DNA of 53,466 nucleotides from Phycisphaeraceae bacterium. GTDB lineage: Bacteria > Planctomycetota > Phycisphaerae > Phycisphaerales > Phycisphaeraceae. The translations under genes and the position numbers were made by a program. The DNA is taken from contig JAJDCX010000022.1 of the NCBI GenBank assembly GCA_029260615.1, forward strand, positions 1-53,466, written 5' to 3'. The notes below the pieces were generated by a model. It saw only the letters and a program-made list of their open reading frames with translations, did no database searches and was not told the origin of the DNA. Shown piece by piece: positions 43,399 through 52,679 of this stretch; position 1 is the stretch's first letter, and each line of letters begins with the position of its first letter.

Positions 43399-44502
43399 CT
43401 TGCCACCGCCTACGCCTACGACCTCAACGGCATCAAGGTCAAGTCGGGCACGACCAACCTCCTAATCGACCCGAACAACCCGACGGGTTATGCGCAGGTC
43501 TTCGAGGAATCAGTCGCGGGATCACTGACGCGCAGCTACACGATCGGCGACGACGTGCTAAGTCAAGTAACTTCCGGGGGCACCGCCCACCACCTGCTCT
43601 ACGATGGCCACGGATCAACGCGAGCGATCAGCTTAGATACCGCGCCCACATCGTTAGCACAGAATTACGACTTTGATGCGTATGGGAATGCGCTAGGTGA
43701 CATCTCTGCAGCGCTGACACCGCTGTTGTATGCGGGTGAGTACCTCGCATCAACGGCGAATCAGTATTACCTACGAGCCCGCCACTACGACACTGCAAAC
43801 GGAAGGTTCAATCGGCTCGACCCCTTCGCAGGGAACAACAGCGACCCGCAGAGCCTGCATAAGTATGCGTATGTGCATAGTGATCCTGTGAACAACATTG
43901 ATCCGAGTGGAAGGTCTCTTGTTCAACAGCTTTCTGTTACAGCTGGTTGGGGAGCGATTGCCGCTATTCTTTTGCCTGCCGTAGGCCAAGCCTTTGCTTT
44001 TGTAACTGGGCTAATTGTTGCAAGCGTAGCTATATACACCTTATTGGTGCTTTTGGCGGCCGGCGTCAGAGAGCTGTCAGAACATATAGATAAAATCACC
44101 GAAGCATTGCGTAATCTGGGGAGCCAAGTTCGCCGTATCTTGCGTCGGCTGAAAAAGATATTTAAGAATATTTACTTCCACTATGGCTACAGAGTACATA
44201 GTAAAGGCATGCACCTTCTTGGGCTAGTTAGGAGGACGCCTACCAGCATTGGCCCTTTTGCAACTCGGCGCATATACTTAACAGGAAGTTGGGCGCGACG
44301 AAAACTAGCCTTGCCACATCTGACCCCGCCCGATGCGATATATATTGTGATCCCGCGTAAAGGCCGTGCGTTCCAACCTAAAGGACCATTTCCAGTATTG
44401 CCTAGATTTGGACAGCCCGGTGGAGGTAGAGAATATCGATTTGGACCATTAGGTTCGGGTGGTCCTAGAACAGTATTCGGCCCGATACGTATTACTCCCT
44501 AG
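43399..44502 (+). CDS. RHS repeat protein, 5'-truncated, with toxin-like tip
   Basis: C-terminal part of an RHS polymorphic toxin, about 367 residues. After YDLNGIKVKSG and NNPTGYAQVFEE comes the RHS core YLRARHYDTANGRFNRLDP and the junction HSDPVNNIDPSG, beyond which the sequence is variable. The tip has a hydrophobic stretch (ILLPAVGQAFAFVTGLIVAS) and then a domain ending VLPRFGQPGGGREYRFGPLG. The P-x-F-x-Q-P-G-G-G-x-x-Y pattern resembles the end of TNT-type NAD glycohydrolase and related ADP-ribosyl toxins; this is inference. The N-terminal body was lost at the junction with the recombinase, so secretion is doubtful. An immunity-type gene follows 8 bases later. Confidence 0.8.
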   Translation, partial: LATAYAYDLNGIKVKSGTTNLLIDPNNPTGYAQVFEESVAGSLTRSYTIGDDVLSQVTSGGTAHHLLYDGHGSTRAISLDTAPTSLAQNYDFDAYGNALGDISAALTPLLYAGEYLASTANQYYLRARHYDTANGRFNRLDPFAGNNSDPQSLHKYAYVHSDPVNNIDPSGRSLVQQLSVTAGWGAIAAILLPAVGQAFAFVTGLIVASVAIYTLLVLLAAGVRELSEHIDKITEALRNLGSQVRRILRRLKKIFKNIYFHYGYRVHSKGMHLLGLVRRTPTSIGPFATRRIYLTGSWARRKLALPHLTPPDAIYIVIPRKGRAFQPKGPFPVLPRFGQPGGGREYRFGPLGSGGPRTVFGPIRITP

Positions 44503-44510
44503 GATTCAAG

Positions 44511-44948
44511 ATGAATTTTGTATTACTAACCAAAGATGAATTTGACCAACTAGAGAAGCCGCTTTTATATCACGAGGAGCTTTTTACTGGATTTGCGCAC
44601 ACGATTATGGCGAATATCAGCAAAAACCGCTACATGCTTCCTAATCGTATTTTTGAGTGGAAGGCGGAGGACGGCCTTTGTCGTGAGATATGGTTGTCCA
44701 TGGTTTCTGGTGATCCAAGCACTGTGCGAGGCCTATTCATGGACACAGGTGTTTTGGAAATATTGGTTTATGAATCTAAGTGTCTTGACCAGAATTGCGA
44801 TAATCCGGATGCCCCTGCAATGCGTGAATATGCATCTAATATCTCTCGTTTTTCCGAATTGCCATCCGATGCAATAACTATCCAATCGATGCTTGAAGAA
44901 GCCTACGCAATGGCTTCCAATATAACGCAGGATGATTTAGCGGTATGA
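44511..44948 (+). CDS. immunity-type protein for the RHS toxin tip
   Basis: A 145-residue acidic protein starting 8 bases after the RHS stop, with AGGA before the ATG. Position, size and acidity are those of an immunity protein that would bind and block the RHS toxin domain. No known immunity family was recognised. It is homologous end to end to 36122-36556 (both start MNF, share PNRxFEW, DGL and the ELPS...AY end), so the family is present twice in this genome. GC is low, as in many toxin-immunity pairs. Confidence 0.78.
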   Translation: MNFVLLTKDEFDQLEKPLLYHEELFTGFAHTIMANISKNRYMLPNRIFEWKAEDGLCREIWLSMVSGDPSTVRGLFMDTGVLEILVYESKCLDQNCDNPDAPAMREYASNISRFSELPSDAITIQSMLEEAYAMASNITQDDLAV

Positions 44949-45153
44949 CAGACCGGAAAGACCGGAAAAGGTGTCAGGAACGAACGCCACGAACTTAAGC
45001 GACAAGTGATTCTATTGCAAGCATTTCGGTGAGGTATTGATGGCGGGGTCTTGGACCGGAAAAAGGACCGGAAAAAACCGGAAAAAGGGTCGGGAGTCGA
45101 TTTGACTGATTTAGCCTCCGTGCCAAGCTCTTTGACAAGTTAATAGCGCATGA
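44949..45153. other. non-coding junction with repeated GACCGGAAAA words
   Basis: CCGGAAAAGGTGTCAGGAACG (from 44957), GGACCGGAAAAAGGACCGG and GGAAAAAGGGTCGGGAGTCGA (to 45100) form a string of repeated words. In many genomes such strings are remains of REP elements mobilised by Y1 transposases. It separates the immunity gene from the second RHS fragment. Confidence 0.45.
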
Positions 45154-46530
45154 GTCGGCCATACCATCGACGACATCAACGCCACCGAGTCGCACTTTAG
45201 GTACGACGAGCTACACCGCCAGGTAGCACGCACCTTCCCCAACTCCGGCGACTTCGTCATTGATTTATTGCCCAATCCACAGATTGAAACCACCGCCTAC
45301 AATCTCTTCGGCCAAGTCGAATCCGTCACCGACTTCGAGAACCAGAAGACAGAGTTCGTCTACGATACCTTGGGCCGGACCAAGGAGAAGAAGCTCTACG
45401 CCGACGGCAGCACCGCAGCTGATGTCGAGATCACGATGACCTACGACAACGATGGTCGTCAGGAAATCATCGACGACCCCCGCCACGGCATCACCCAGTG
45501 GGTCTACGACAATCAGGGGCGAGTTGAGACTGTCGCCACGCCCGAAGGCTGGATCGACTACGAATACGACCCCACGACCAACCAGAAGACCACAACCGAG
45601 ACCGCCAAATCACGCACCGAGTACCTCTACGACGACCTTGGCCGACTCGAATTTGTCAAGCAAACCGTACGCAACGGCATCACCTTACCTACAGAAGAAG
45701 TAACGCAATACGGATACGACGACAACGGCTCTCGCAAGAGCATCACCTACGCCAACAACGTCAAGACCTCGTACACCTACGACCCCCTGGGCCGACTCGA
45801 AACCCTGGAACACCGCGATAGCGGGGCCAGCTTGTTACGCAAGTACGCCTACACGCTCGATACCGACGGCAAACGCCTGGGCGTCGTCGAGTCGTACGGC
45901 CCAAGCCAAACGCTCGATCCACAACTGACTATTAACTACCAATACGACGACCTGAACCGCCTCATCCAGGAGCAGTCGGTCATCGATAACAACCCCGGCT
46001 CCGTCATCGACACGGACCGTGCGTTTACTCATGACTATGTCTACGACACCCTCGGCAACCGCCTAAGCAAAGCCATCACCGGCGGTGAGACAATCACCTA
46101 CGGCTACAACAACCGCAACCAGCTGGAAACCGAGTCGTCGTCCACGGCGAGTTACTCCACGGCCTACGACTACGATAACAACGGTGCCCAGACCACCCTG
46201 ACCCGCACAGGCACCGATGCCGAGACATCAACGTATGGCTACAGCCTCGACGGCAGGATGGATACCTCGACCATCAATCGCAACGAGAGCGGTCAGGCCG
46301 TCGCACTGACTACTGACTACACCTACAACCCCTCCGGCATCCGCACCCAGGCCCAGCAGACCACATTTACCGTTGATACAGTCGCCCAAACTCCCAGCAA
46401 CCGAATGTCGTATGGGTTCAAAACTCAGCCGAACCGTAAACTGAGATCAGGACAGGTCATAGGGTGTGGCGTAGGACGGGATTCTAAGCCGAGATTCGTG
46501 GGCGAAGAGCGGTTAGGATGGTCCGGATGA
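45154..46530 (+). CDS. RHS/YD-repeat protein, truncated at both ends
   Basis: An internal RHS segment of about 420 residues made of YD repeats: [66 protein letters not shown] and so on. Homology is already present from a TGA codon at 45151 and the nearest possible start is a TTG at 45268, so the N terminus is gone. On the right an insertion sequence enters at 46405 and replaces the core and toxin tip with [12 protein letters not shown] derived from the element. It ends at a position equivalent to where the other RHS fragment (43399-44502) begins, so both may stem from one gene. Confidence 0.82.
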   Translation, partial: VGHTIDDINATESHFRYDELHRQVARTFPNSGDFVIDLLPNPQIETTAYNLFGQVESVTDFENQKTEFVYDTLGRTKEKKLYADGSTAADVEITMTYDNDGRQEIIDDPRHGITQWVYDNQGRVETVATPEGWIDYEYDPTTNQKTTTETAKSRTEYLYDDLGRLEFVKQTVRNGITLPTEEVTQYGYDDNGSRKSITYANNVKTSYTYDPLGRLETLEHRDSGASLLRKYAYTLDTDGKRLGVVESYGPSQTLDPQLTINYQYDDLNRLIQEQSVIDNNPGSVIDTDRAFTHDYVYDTLGNRLSKAITGGETITYGYNNRNQLETESSSTASYSTAYDYDNNGAQTTLTRTGTDAETSTYGYSLDGRMDTSTINRNESGQAVALTTDYTYNPSGIRTQAQQTTFTVDTVAQTPSNRMSYGFKTQPNRKLRSGQVIGCGVGRDSKPRFVGEERLGWSG

Positions 46531-47615
46531 TGCCCCATCCCTTTCAATTTATGCTTGCAGCCCTAGCCGGCTGGCTTAACCGCGAGCAGCAGCAGGTCAT
46601 CGAATACCTCAAAGAAGAGAACCGGGTTCTGCGCGAGCACCTGGGCGGTAAGCGGATCCGTTTTACCGACAGTCAACGCCGCCGATTGGCGGCCAAGGGC
46701 AAGGTGCTGGGACGCAAGTTACTATCTCAGATCTGCACCCTCGTCACGCCGGACACCATCTTGCGTTGGCACCGCCTGCTCATCGCACGCAAGTACGACG
46801 GCAGTGCAAAGCGTGGACCCGGGCGGCCCCGGGTGATGCAAACAATTCGCGAGTTGATTGTGCGGATGGCCACCGAAAACCCCAGTTGGGGTTACGACCG
46901 GATCGAAGGCGCGTTGAGTAATCTCGGCCATCGCGTCAGCGACACCACGATCGGTCGTGTTCTCAAGGAGCACGGGATTGAGCCTGTGCCAGGACGTCAA
47001 TGTCGAGGCGATTGGGCCACGTTCTTAAAAGCCCATTGGAAACACCTCATCGCCACGGATTTCCTGACGGTGGAGGTCTGGACGCTCCGGGGGCTGATCC
47101 GGTATCACGTGCTGGTGGTGATGGACTTGTCCACCCGCCGGGTCGAGATTGCAGGCATCTGCCCTGATCCCAATGGCGCGTGGATGCAGCAGGTGGCTCG
47201 CAACCTGAGTGACCCGTTCGTCAGCACCAGTGTTCTTCGAGACAAGGCCTTTCTGATCCACGATCGAGACCCGCTCTTCACGCGTGAGTTCGCGGAGATT
47301 CTCGGTGCCGCGGGCGTGAAGACGCTGAAACTACCCCCACGCAGCCCGAATCTGAATGCCTTCGTCGAGCGGTTTGTACGGTCGATCAAGGAGGAGTGCC
47401 TCGACCGATTGATCCCGATCGGTGAGAAACATCTACGCCACGCGATCGACCATTACGTGGCGCACTACCACGAGGAACGCAACCACCAAGGCTTGGGGAA
47501 TCGGCTGATCCAACTGCGCTATCCCTCCGACGTAGTCAGCCCAAGTGGCGTGAGATGTCGCGAAAGGCTGGGAGGCATGCTCAAGTTCTATCACACGGAT
47601 CGAAAGGCGGCGTAG
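46518..47615 (+). CDS. integrase-core (DDE) transposase
   Basis: A 365-residue transposase. Residues 20-110 are a coiled coil plus helix-turn-helix ([35 protein letters not shown]), 110-160 an HTH_21-like region with [20 protein letters not shown], and 175-340 an rve catalytic core: D181 ([11 protein letters not shown]), D249 ([10 protein letters not shown]) and E284 (NLNAFVERF) at D-D-35-E spacing, ending [17 protein letters not shown]. An ATG at 46527 is an alternative start. It is intact and lies between intact terminal repeats, so the element may still be active. Confidence 0.93.
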   Translation: MVRMMPHPFQFMLAALAGWLNREQQQVIEYLKEENRVLREHLGGKRIRFTDSQRRRLAAKGKVLGRKLLSQICTLVTPDTILRWHRLLIARKYDGSAKRGPGRPRVMQTIRELIVRMATENPSWGYDRIEGALSNLGHRVSDTTIGRVLKEHGIEPVPGRQCRGDWATFLKAHWKHLIATDFLTVEVWTLRGLIRYHVLVVMDLSTRRVEIAGICPDPNGAWMQQVARNLSDPFVSTSVLRDKAFLIHDRDPLFTREFAEILGAAGVKTLKLPPRSPNLNAFVERFVRSIKEECLDRLIPIGEKHLRHAIDHYVAHYHEERNHQGLGNRLIQLRYPSDVVSPSGVRCRERLGGMLKFYHTDRKAA

Positions 47616-47617
47616 AA

Positions 47618-47950
47618 ATGGAGATTCTGAATCGGACGGGAATCATCCTTAGTCGCCGTAGACCATATATAGACTGGGCCAACTCCTTCGACGATGGTGG
47701 CCCGCGTTTCGATCCCGCCGAGCATAGCCCCAACGTGTATCTGGTCAATGAGGTTCGCGATCCCGGGAACGTACCGCAAGCTCTGCGTAGGTGGTGGCGT
47801 GAGATATTCGAGGAGGAACTCTCTGCTTGGATGCGCGATCCGAACGACTGGCCGGAGCACTTGACCCAATCACTCTTTCTTCAATGGTTCGAGGTAGAGA
47901 TCGTTGAAATCGTCAGCGATTTGGGCACCGAGCCGATCCTGGATCCATAG
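47618..47950 (+). CDS. passenger protein inside the insertion sequence, function unknown
   Basis: A 110-residue acidic, tryptophan-rich protein (PYIDWANSFDDGG, ALRRWWREIFEEELSAWM, WPEHLTQSLFLQWFEVE). I do not recognise a characterised family. AAAGGCGG stands before the ATG, 2 bases after the transposase stop, so both are translated from one message. It lies inside the terminal repeats and therefore moves with the element. It could be an accessory regulator of transposition or cargo such as an anti-toxin-like protein. Confidence 0.7.
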   Translation: MEILNRTGIILSRRRPYIDWANSFDDGGPRFDPAEHSPNVYLVNEVRDPGNVPQALRRWWREIFEEELSAWMRDPNDWPEHLTQSLFLQWFEVEIVEIVSDLGTEPILDP

Positions 47951-48015
47951 AGCCGCATGCCGGTAACTCCGTGGCTGATTTTTGAACCCATACGACATTT
48001 CGGGTCGATTCAGGA

Positions 48016-48384
48016 CTACTTGGGACGATTTATCAAACCATTCGTACTCACGTCGAATGGACATAAGCCATTGAAATTAACTGACTTGCGATATTTTAAG
48101 ATGTATGAAAAGTAGTAGGCCGCCACTTTGGCCCGCTCCCCGGGTGTGGTTCGGATATGCTTGGGGAAGGTAACAATGCAGATGACGTGTTCCACCCGGT
48201 GCCCAAGCCGCTCACCCAGTCGCAGCAACCGGAAACGCTCCTCAGGAGTCAGTATGATGCGGTTGCCCGACAGTCGAGCGCGGAGCATCTGGTTCTGGAC
48301 CTTGAGGAACCGGACCTGAGCATCGCGGCGTGATGAATAGCTTTCCAGTAGGAGGTACAGCAGCGGATACAACCAGATAGGCAT
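48016..48384 (-). pseudogene. relic of an integrase-type transposase, N-terminal part
   Basis: The segment AQVRFLKVQNQMLRARLSGNRI followed by LTPEERFRLLRLGERLGHRV and ICIVTF corresponds to the N-terminal coiled-coil/HTH part of the transposase at 46518 ([25 protein letters not shown]), with clear but distant similarity. The catalytic core is missing and the frame runs into unrelated sequence near 48130. It lies just outside the right end of the intact insertion sequence on the opposite strand, so it is an older, different element. Confidence 0.7.
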
Positions 48385-48766
48385 GAAAAAACCAAGGATT
48401 CGTAGATGATGGTAAGTGCAGTATTGGCAAGAGCCCGACAATTTGGGACCGCCCCAGGGACCCCTGATTCTAGAGGATCTGAGAGGAATCCGGCCAAGTG
48501 ATCGGGATGCGGGCATTAGTTCAAAAGGGTCGTCTCACGACAGGCATGTGCCCGCCAGAAGGGCGTGTCAGGGTCAATCGTCTATGACAAGCGTAACCAT
48601 TGTGGCACACAATAGATACGAAAATATGGCCTCTTTAAATCATGACACAATTGCCAACACTTAGCCGGTTTTAGGCCAAAACCAGCATCTCCAACTCCCC
48701 ATATGATGCCCCCGCTATTAACCCCTAAAGTCCTTAGACGCAAATACCAAGTCGCTCAGACTCGGT

Positions 48767-49585
48767 TCACCTCGATATGACCACCGGGAAACCGCATCGC
48801 TTGCGGCCGATGAAGGCGTCGTAGATGAGGGCGTTTCCGTCGCTTGATTTGCGGTGTTCAAAACTCTGCCGAGTTACCAACTCGAGGAGGTTGCTTTGAA
48901 GCATGTGCCGAATGAGCCCGGAAAAACCCGAGCGGTCGTCGTCGTCATCGAGGAAATCACTCTTGATCGTGAAGACGATCCAGCCGCCATTATCGATGCG
49001 GTTGTAGGCTTCGACAAAGACCTCGGGGGGGATGTCGCCGAAACCGAGCGCAGCCACACAGGTCAAGCAGTTGAAGCTGTGGCGGTCGAGAATCGAGGCG
49101 TGCTCATTGGAGAGATCCGTCAGATCGTCGATGATGAAATCCTCGTAGAGCCCCGGACGGTCGCGTTCGGCAGCGGTGGCCGCGTTGGGATTGATATCGA
49201 CACCGACAAAGCGATTGACCCCCGCCTCGGCCAGCACGCCGACGACGTAGCCATTGCCCGCGCCGAGGTCGAGCACGGAGAGCGATGCGGGTGTCTCGCC
49301 CGCTTCTTGAAGGCAGGGCAGGAGCAGGCTGCGGACCTGCTGCGGGGACCGACACCCCAGCACGTCGTAGACCCACTTCTCGTAGAGGCCCGGGACGGCG
49401 AACAGGTCGTTGTAGTCGTGCAGGCGGATTTTCTGCCACTCGCCGTCGTGATAGACAACAACCCATTCTTCGTCCTGATCCAAACCGGTCCCGGCACGAG
49501 GGAAAGCCACCTGAAGTCCTTGGATCGCGGTTTTTAGGTCGTCTGAGCAGGCGTCTGTCAGGGCTAATGGCATTGATGTTCTCAT
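48767..49585 (-). CDS. class I SAM-dependent methyltransferase
   Basis: A 272-residue soluble methyltransferase, substrate unknown. Motif I is VLDLGAGNGYVVGV with the acidic end of strand 2 in FVGVDIN; motif post-I and II follow in DFIIDDLTDL and FNCLTCVAALGFGDIP, and the Rossmann domain ends with GGWIVFTIKSDFLDD. The first 100 residues form a helical cap with HDYNDLFAVPGLYEKWVYDVLG. Ribosome site is weak. It has host-like GC and stands alone in the island, divergent from the osmoprotectant operon with 155 bases between the starts. Confidence 0.88.
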   Translation of the reverse strand: MRTSMPLALTDACSDDLKTAIQGLQVAFPRAGTGLDQDEEWVVVYHDGEWQKIRLHDYNDLFAVPGLYEKWVYDVLGCRSPQQVRSLLLPCLQEAGETPASLSVLDLGAGNGYVVGVLAEAGVNRFVGVDINPNAATAAERDRPGLYEDFIIDDLTDLSNEHASILDRHSFNCLTCVAALGFGDIPPEVFVEAYNRIDNGGWIVFTIKSDFLDDDDDRSGFSGLIRHMLQSNLLELVTRQSFEHRKSSDGNALIYDAFIGRKRCGFPVVISR

Positions 49586-49740
49586 TTCCGAGACGGGGTA
49601 TAATTAGTTTGAAGTGCAAGTATAATCAGGGCCCGTTACGATTGCAAAAGACAAATAAATGAGTTTTTTAGCCGGTTGGCCCCATTGTTTGCTTTGTGCT
49701 AAAATCAATTTTGTCTGCCGATTATGCCCCGGAGCATTCC

Positions 49741-50505
49741 GTGATCGAGCTCGAATGCGTCTCGAAATCCTTTGATGGTGGCCACAGCCACGCGGTCCGG
49801 GAGGTCTCGTTCCGGGTCGAGGAGGGCGAGACCCTGGTTCTTCTGGGAGCCTCGGGTTGCGGCAAGACCACCACACTCAAGCTGATCAACCGCCTGATCG
49901 AGCCGAGTTCCGGCACACTCCGCGTGGACGGCCGGGACATCACCCAACAGGATCTGCTGACCCTGCGGCGGTCGATCGGGTACGTTTTCCAGGACATCGG
50001 CCTGTTCCCGCACCTGACAATCCGTGAAAACGCTGGCATGGTGCTTCGGCTGGCGGGGTGGCCTCCCGTCCGACGGTCACAGCGGGTCGACGAGTTATTG
50101 GCGTTGGTCGACTTGCCGCCATCCGAATATGCCCGCCGCTTCCCCTGGCAGCTTTCAGGTGGTCAGCAGCAGCGGGTCGGGATCGCCCGAGCGCTTGCGG
50201 CCGACCCGGGCTACCTGCTGATGGACGAGCCGTTCGGCGCGCTCGACGCGGTCACCCGCGAGCAATTGCAGACCGAACTGTTACGGATCAAACGCGAGCT
50301 AAAGAAGACCATCGTGTTCGTCACCCACGATCTGTTCGAGGCCGTCCGCCTGGGCGATCGCGTCGCGGTGATGAATGGTGGACGGATTGAGCAGATCGGC
50401 CGTGCCCAAGAATTGATCGAATCACCCGCCACGGAGTTCGTTGCCGACCTGTTCGGGCACGCAACCCAGCAGGCCCAACGGCTCTTGGCCGGAGGTGCGG
50501 CGTGA
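49741..50505 (+). CDS. osmoprotectant ABC transporter ATPase (OpuCA/ProV-like)
   Basis: A 254-residue ATPase energising uptake of glycine betaine, choline or related solutes. Walker A GASGCGKTT, Q-loop in YVFQDIGLFPHLTI (the QDIGLFPH form is typical of betaine/choline importers), signature [15 protein letters not shown], Walker B LLMDEPFGALD and H-loop VTHD. There is no C-terminal CBS pair, unlike OpuCA of Gram-positives, so ionic-strength sensing by CBS is absent. The start is GTG at 49741 with GGAG 6 bases upstream; a GTG at 49696 would add 15 residues. The stop overlaps the next start (GTGA). Confidence 0.92.
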   Translation: MIELECVSKSFDGGHSHAVREVSFRVEEGETLVLLGASGCGKTTTLKLINRLIEPSSGTLRVDGRDITQQDLLTLRRSIGYVFQDIGLFPHLTIRENAGMVLRLAGWPPVRRSQRVDELLALVDLPPSEYARRFPWQLSGGQQQRVGIARALAADPGYLLMDEPFGALDAVTREQLQTELLRIKRELKKTIVFVTHDLFEAVRLGDRVAVMNGGRIEQIGRAQELIESPATEFVADLFGHATQQAQRLLAGGAA

Positions 50506-52055
50506 CGTGGCGTTGGATGGTCGGCATCATAATCGCGTATTGCATGGCGCTCGCCGTATCCCCGGCCCATGCACAAACGGTCCGCGTGGGCAGTAAGAAC
50601 TTCACCGAGCAGGAGATCCTCGGCGAACTGGTTGCCCAACTCATCGAACGCCATACCGATCTTGACGTGAAACGACGCTTCGGCCTTGGCGGCACCGATG
50701 TCTGCCACGCGGCCATCCTGGCGGGTGAGTTGGATATCTATGTCGAGTACACCGGTACCGGTCTGCTAAACGTTCTCAAACAGCCGGTTATCCACGACCC
50801 TGACGCGGCGTACCAGGCTGTGGCCAGTCAATACCGTCAACAGTTCGCCCTGGTGTGGCTGCCACCGATCGGCTTCAACAACACCTATGCTTTAACGGTT
50901 CGCACCGACGAAGCCGAGGCAAACGGCTGGTCCACTGTGTCGGACCTGACGAGCACCGATCGGCTGCGGACGGGCTTCACCGCCGAGTTCATGGAACGCC
51001 CGGACGGCTTGCCCGGTCTCCTAGAACGATATGAGGGGCTCGCGTTTGCCAGTACGATCGACCTCGACCCCGGCCTGATGTACCAAGCGGTAAACGACGG
51101 GCAGGTCGATGTCATCAGCGCCTTCGCCACGGACGGCCGGATCGAGGCGTTCGGCCTGACCACGCTCCAGGACGACCGCCGGTTCTTTCCGCCCTACGAC
51201 GCGGCCCCGGTCGTACGGGGGCAACTCCTCGAAGAACACCCCGAGCTGCGCACCGCCTTGGCGGCATTGGCCGGCCAGATCAGCGACGCGCAGATGCGGC
51301 GGATGAACTACGCGGTGGATGTCGAGGGGGTGCGACCAGCCGATGTTGCGCGGGCGTGGCTGGATGCCTGGCCCGATACCGAGGGGGTGCTGGATGAGGC
51401 GCTGGATCAAGCCGCAGTGGATCGTCCGACCGGGTTCCTGGCCCTCGTGGCCGAACGTCGTAGCGAACTGATCCAAAAGATCATTGAGCACCTAGTCTTG
51501 ACCATCTGCGGCGTCGGCCTGGCCGTGTTCATCGGGGTTCCGGTCGGCGTTTGGGTCCACCGCGTGGCCCGTGTGCGCGGCCCTGTATTGGCGTGTGTCG
51601 AGATGATCCAGACCGTGCCCAGCCTAGCCATGCTGGCGTTCCTCTTCGCGGTCTATGGGCTGCTGGGTGCCGTCCCGGCCATCACAGCCCTCGTGCTCTA
51701 CGCACTGTTGCCGATCGTACTTAACACATACACCGGCCTGAATGAAGTCCCCGCCCAACTGATCGAGGCCGCTAACGGCGTGGGCATGTCCAGCCGTCAA
51801 CGCCTGCGCATTGTTGAGCTGCCGCTGGCCCTCCCGGTCGCCATTGCCGGTATCCGCACGGCCACCGTCCTGACCGTCGGGATCGCCACGCTGTGCACGT
51901 TCATCGGAGCCGGCGGCCTGGGCGACTTCATCGCTCGCGGCCTGGCCCGCAACGACCCTAGATTAACCTTGCTCGGGGCCGTGCCAGCAGCGATCATGGC
52001 GGTGGCCTTGAGTCTGATCATCCTCCTGATCGAGCGGAAGCTGCGACGTGGATAA
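50502..52055 (+). CDS. fused osmoprotectant-binding protein and permease (OpuBC-OpuBB type)
   Basis: A 517-residue fusion of two transporter parts. Signal-like helix 1-24, then a substrate-binding domain (25-290) with VRVGSKNFTEQEILGELVAQ, YVEYTGTGLLNVL and GFNNTYALTVRTDEA, all characteristic of OpuAC/ProX-like betaine-choline receptors, then a permease domain (310-517) with HLVLTICGVGLAVFIGVPVGV and the ATPase-contact EAANGVGMSSRQRLRIVELPLALP. Fusion with the receptor first fixes the stoichiometry and keeps the receptor at the membrane. GTG start in a 4-base overlap with the ATPase gene. Confidence 0.93.
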   Translation: MTWRWMVGIIIAYCMALAVSPAHAQTVRVGSKNFTEQEILGELVAQLIERHTDLDVKRRFGLGGTDVCHAAILAGELDIYVEYTGTGLLNVLKQPVIHDPDAAYQAVASQYRQQFALVWLPPIGFNNTYALTVRTDEAEANGWSTVSDLTSTDRLRTGFTAEFMERPDGLPGLLERYEGLAFASTIDLDPGLMYQAVNDGQVDVISAFATDGRIEAFGLTTLQDDRRFFPPYDAAPVVRGQLLEEHPELRTALAALAGQISDAQMRRMNYAVDVEGVRPADVARAWLDAWPDTEGVLDEALDQAAVDRPTGFLALVAERRSELIQKIIEHLVLTICGVGLAVFIGVPVGVWVHRVARVRGPVLACVEMIQTVPSLAMLAFLFAVYGLLGAVPAITALVLYALLPIVLNTYTGLNEVPAQLIEAANGVGMSSRQRLRIVELPLALPVAIAGIRTATVLTVGIATLCTFIGAGGLGDFIARGLARNDPRLTLLGAVPAAIMAVALSLIILLIERKLRRG

Positions 52056-52632
52056 TGCTTCACCCAACCCGCCCGCAACGGCGCTCACGCCGGAAGAGCA
52101 GATCGTTGCTTCGCTGCGCCGCATCATCCGTGCGGTCGATCTGCACTCGCGCAAGCTCATGGAACAGTCGGGCCTGACCGGCCCGCAACTTGCCGCCTTG
52201 CAGGAAATCAACCGCCGGGGGCCTGTCTCGGCGGGCAACGTCGCCAAGGCGATCCATCTCAGCCAGGGCACCGTCACCGGCATCCTGAGGCGTTTGGAGG
52301 CGCGCGGTCTCATTACACGAGAACGCGGCGAACTCGACCGACGGACGACGATAGTTCGCATTACGCCAACCGGACAATCGGTGCTGTTGCAGGCCCCATC
52401 ACTGTTGCAAGAAAACTTCCTTAACCGCTTGGAGCGTCTTGAATCTTGGGAGCGCTCGCAGATCCTCGCCACGCTTCAGCGCGTCGCCCACCTGATGGAA
52501 GCGCAATCGCTTGACGCAGCACCTCACCTGACAACATCGATCGACATGTCAATGAAGACCGCAGTCAATGACACTCAGCAGACTGCCTCACCTGAAGCTG
52601 ATCCCCGGTCCGATACACGAGGCGTTAGGTAA
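52048..52632 (+). CDS. MarR family regulator of the osmoprotectant operon
   Basis: A 194-residue winged-helix regulator. DNA-binding part: LTGPQLAALQEINRRGPVSAGNVAKAIHLSQGT as helix pair and VTGILRRLEARGLITRERGELDRRTTIVRIT as recognition helix and wing with D-R-R. The GTG start overlaps the stop of the permease fusion by 8 bases, with GGAAG before it. MarR-type proteins such as OpcR and GbsR control betaine/choline uptake in Bacillus, so a repressor of its own operon is the likely role. The C-terminal 35 residues are polar and disordered. Confidence 0.9.
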   Translation: MDNASPNPPATALTPEEQIVASLRRIIRAVDLHSRKLMEQSGLTGPQLAALQEINRRGPVSAGNVAKAIHLSQGTVTGILRRLEARGLITRERGELDRRTTIVRITPTGQSVLLQAPSLLQENFLNRLERLESWERSQILATLQRVAHLMEAQSLDAAPHLTTSIDMSMKTAVNDTQQTASPEADPRSDTRGVR

Positions 52633-52679
52633 CTCGGGGTTTATGCGGACAAGGCTTGTTCCTCTCAGCGTATGGATAA

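Larger units (their letters stand above)
46405..47998 (+). mobile_element. complete insertion sequence with 26-base terminal inverted repeats
   Basis: Left end 46405-46430 and right end 47973-47998 are inverted copies matching at 25 of 26 positions (ATGTCGTATGGGTTCAAAAC and following TCAGCC). The 1.59-kb element carries an integrase-type transposase and a small passenger gene. It interrupts the RHS gene. No target-site duplication is visible: left flank CCGA, right flank TTCGG. Confidence 0.85.

Noticed and set aside
46401..48003. Target-site duplication of the insertion sequence
   Set aside because: Flanks CCGA and TTCGG are not direct repeats; any duplication is absent or lost.
48854..49537. 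Long plus-strand frame opposite the methyltransferase
   Set aside because: It is the antisense shadow of a gene with clear SAM-binding motifs; no motif of its own.
49676..49705. Promoter TTGGCC-N18-TAAAAT before the osmoprotectant operon
   Set aside because: Weak -35 box and an 18-base spacer; not convincing enough to list.
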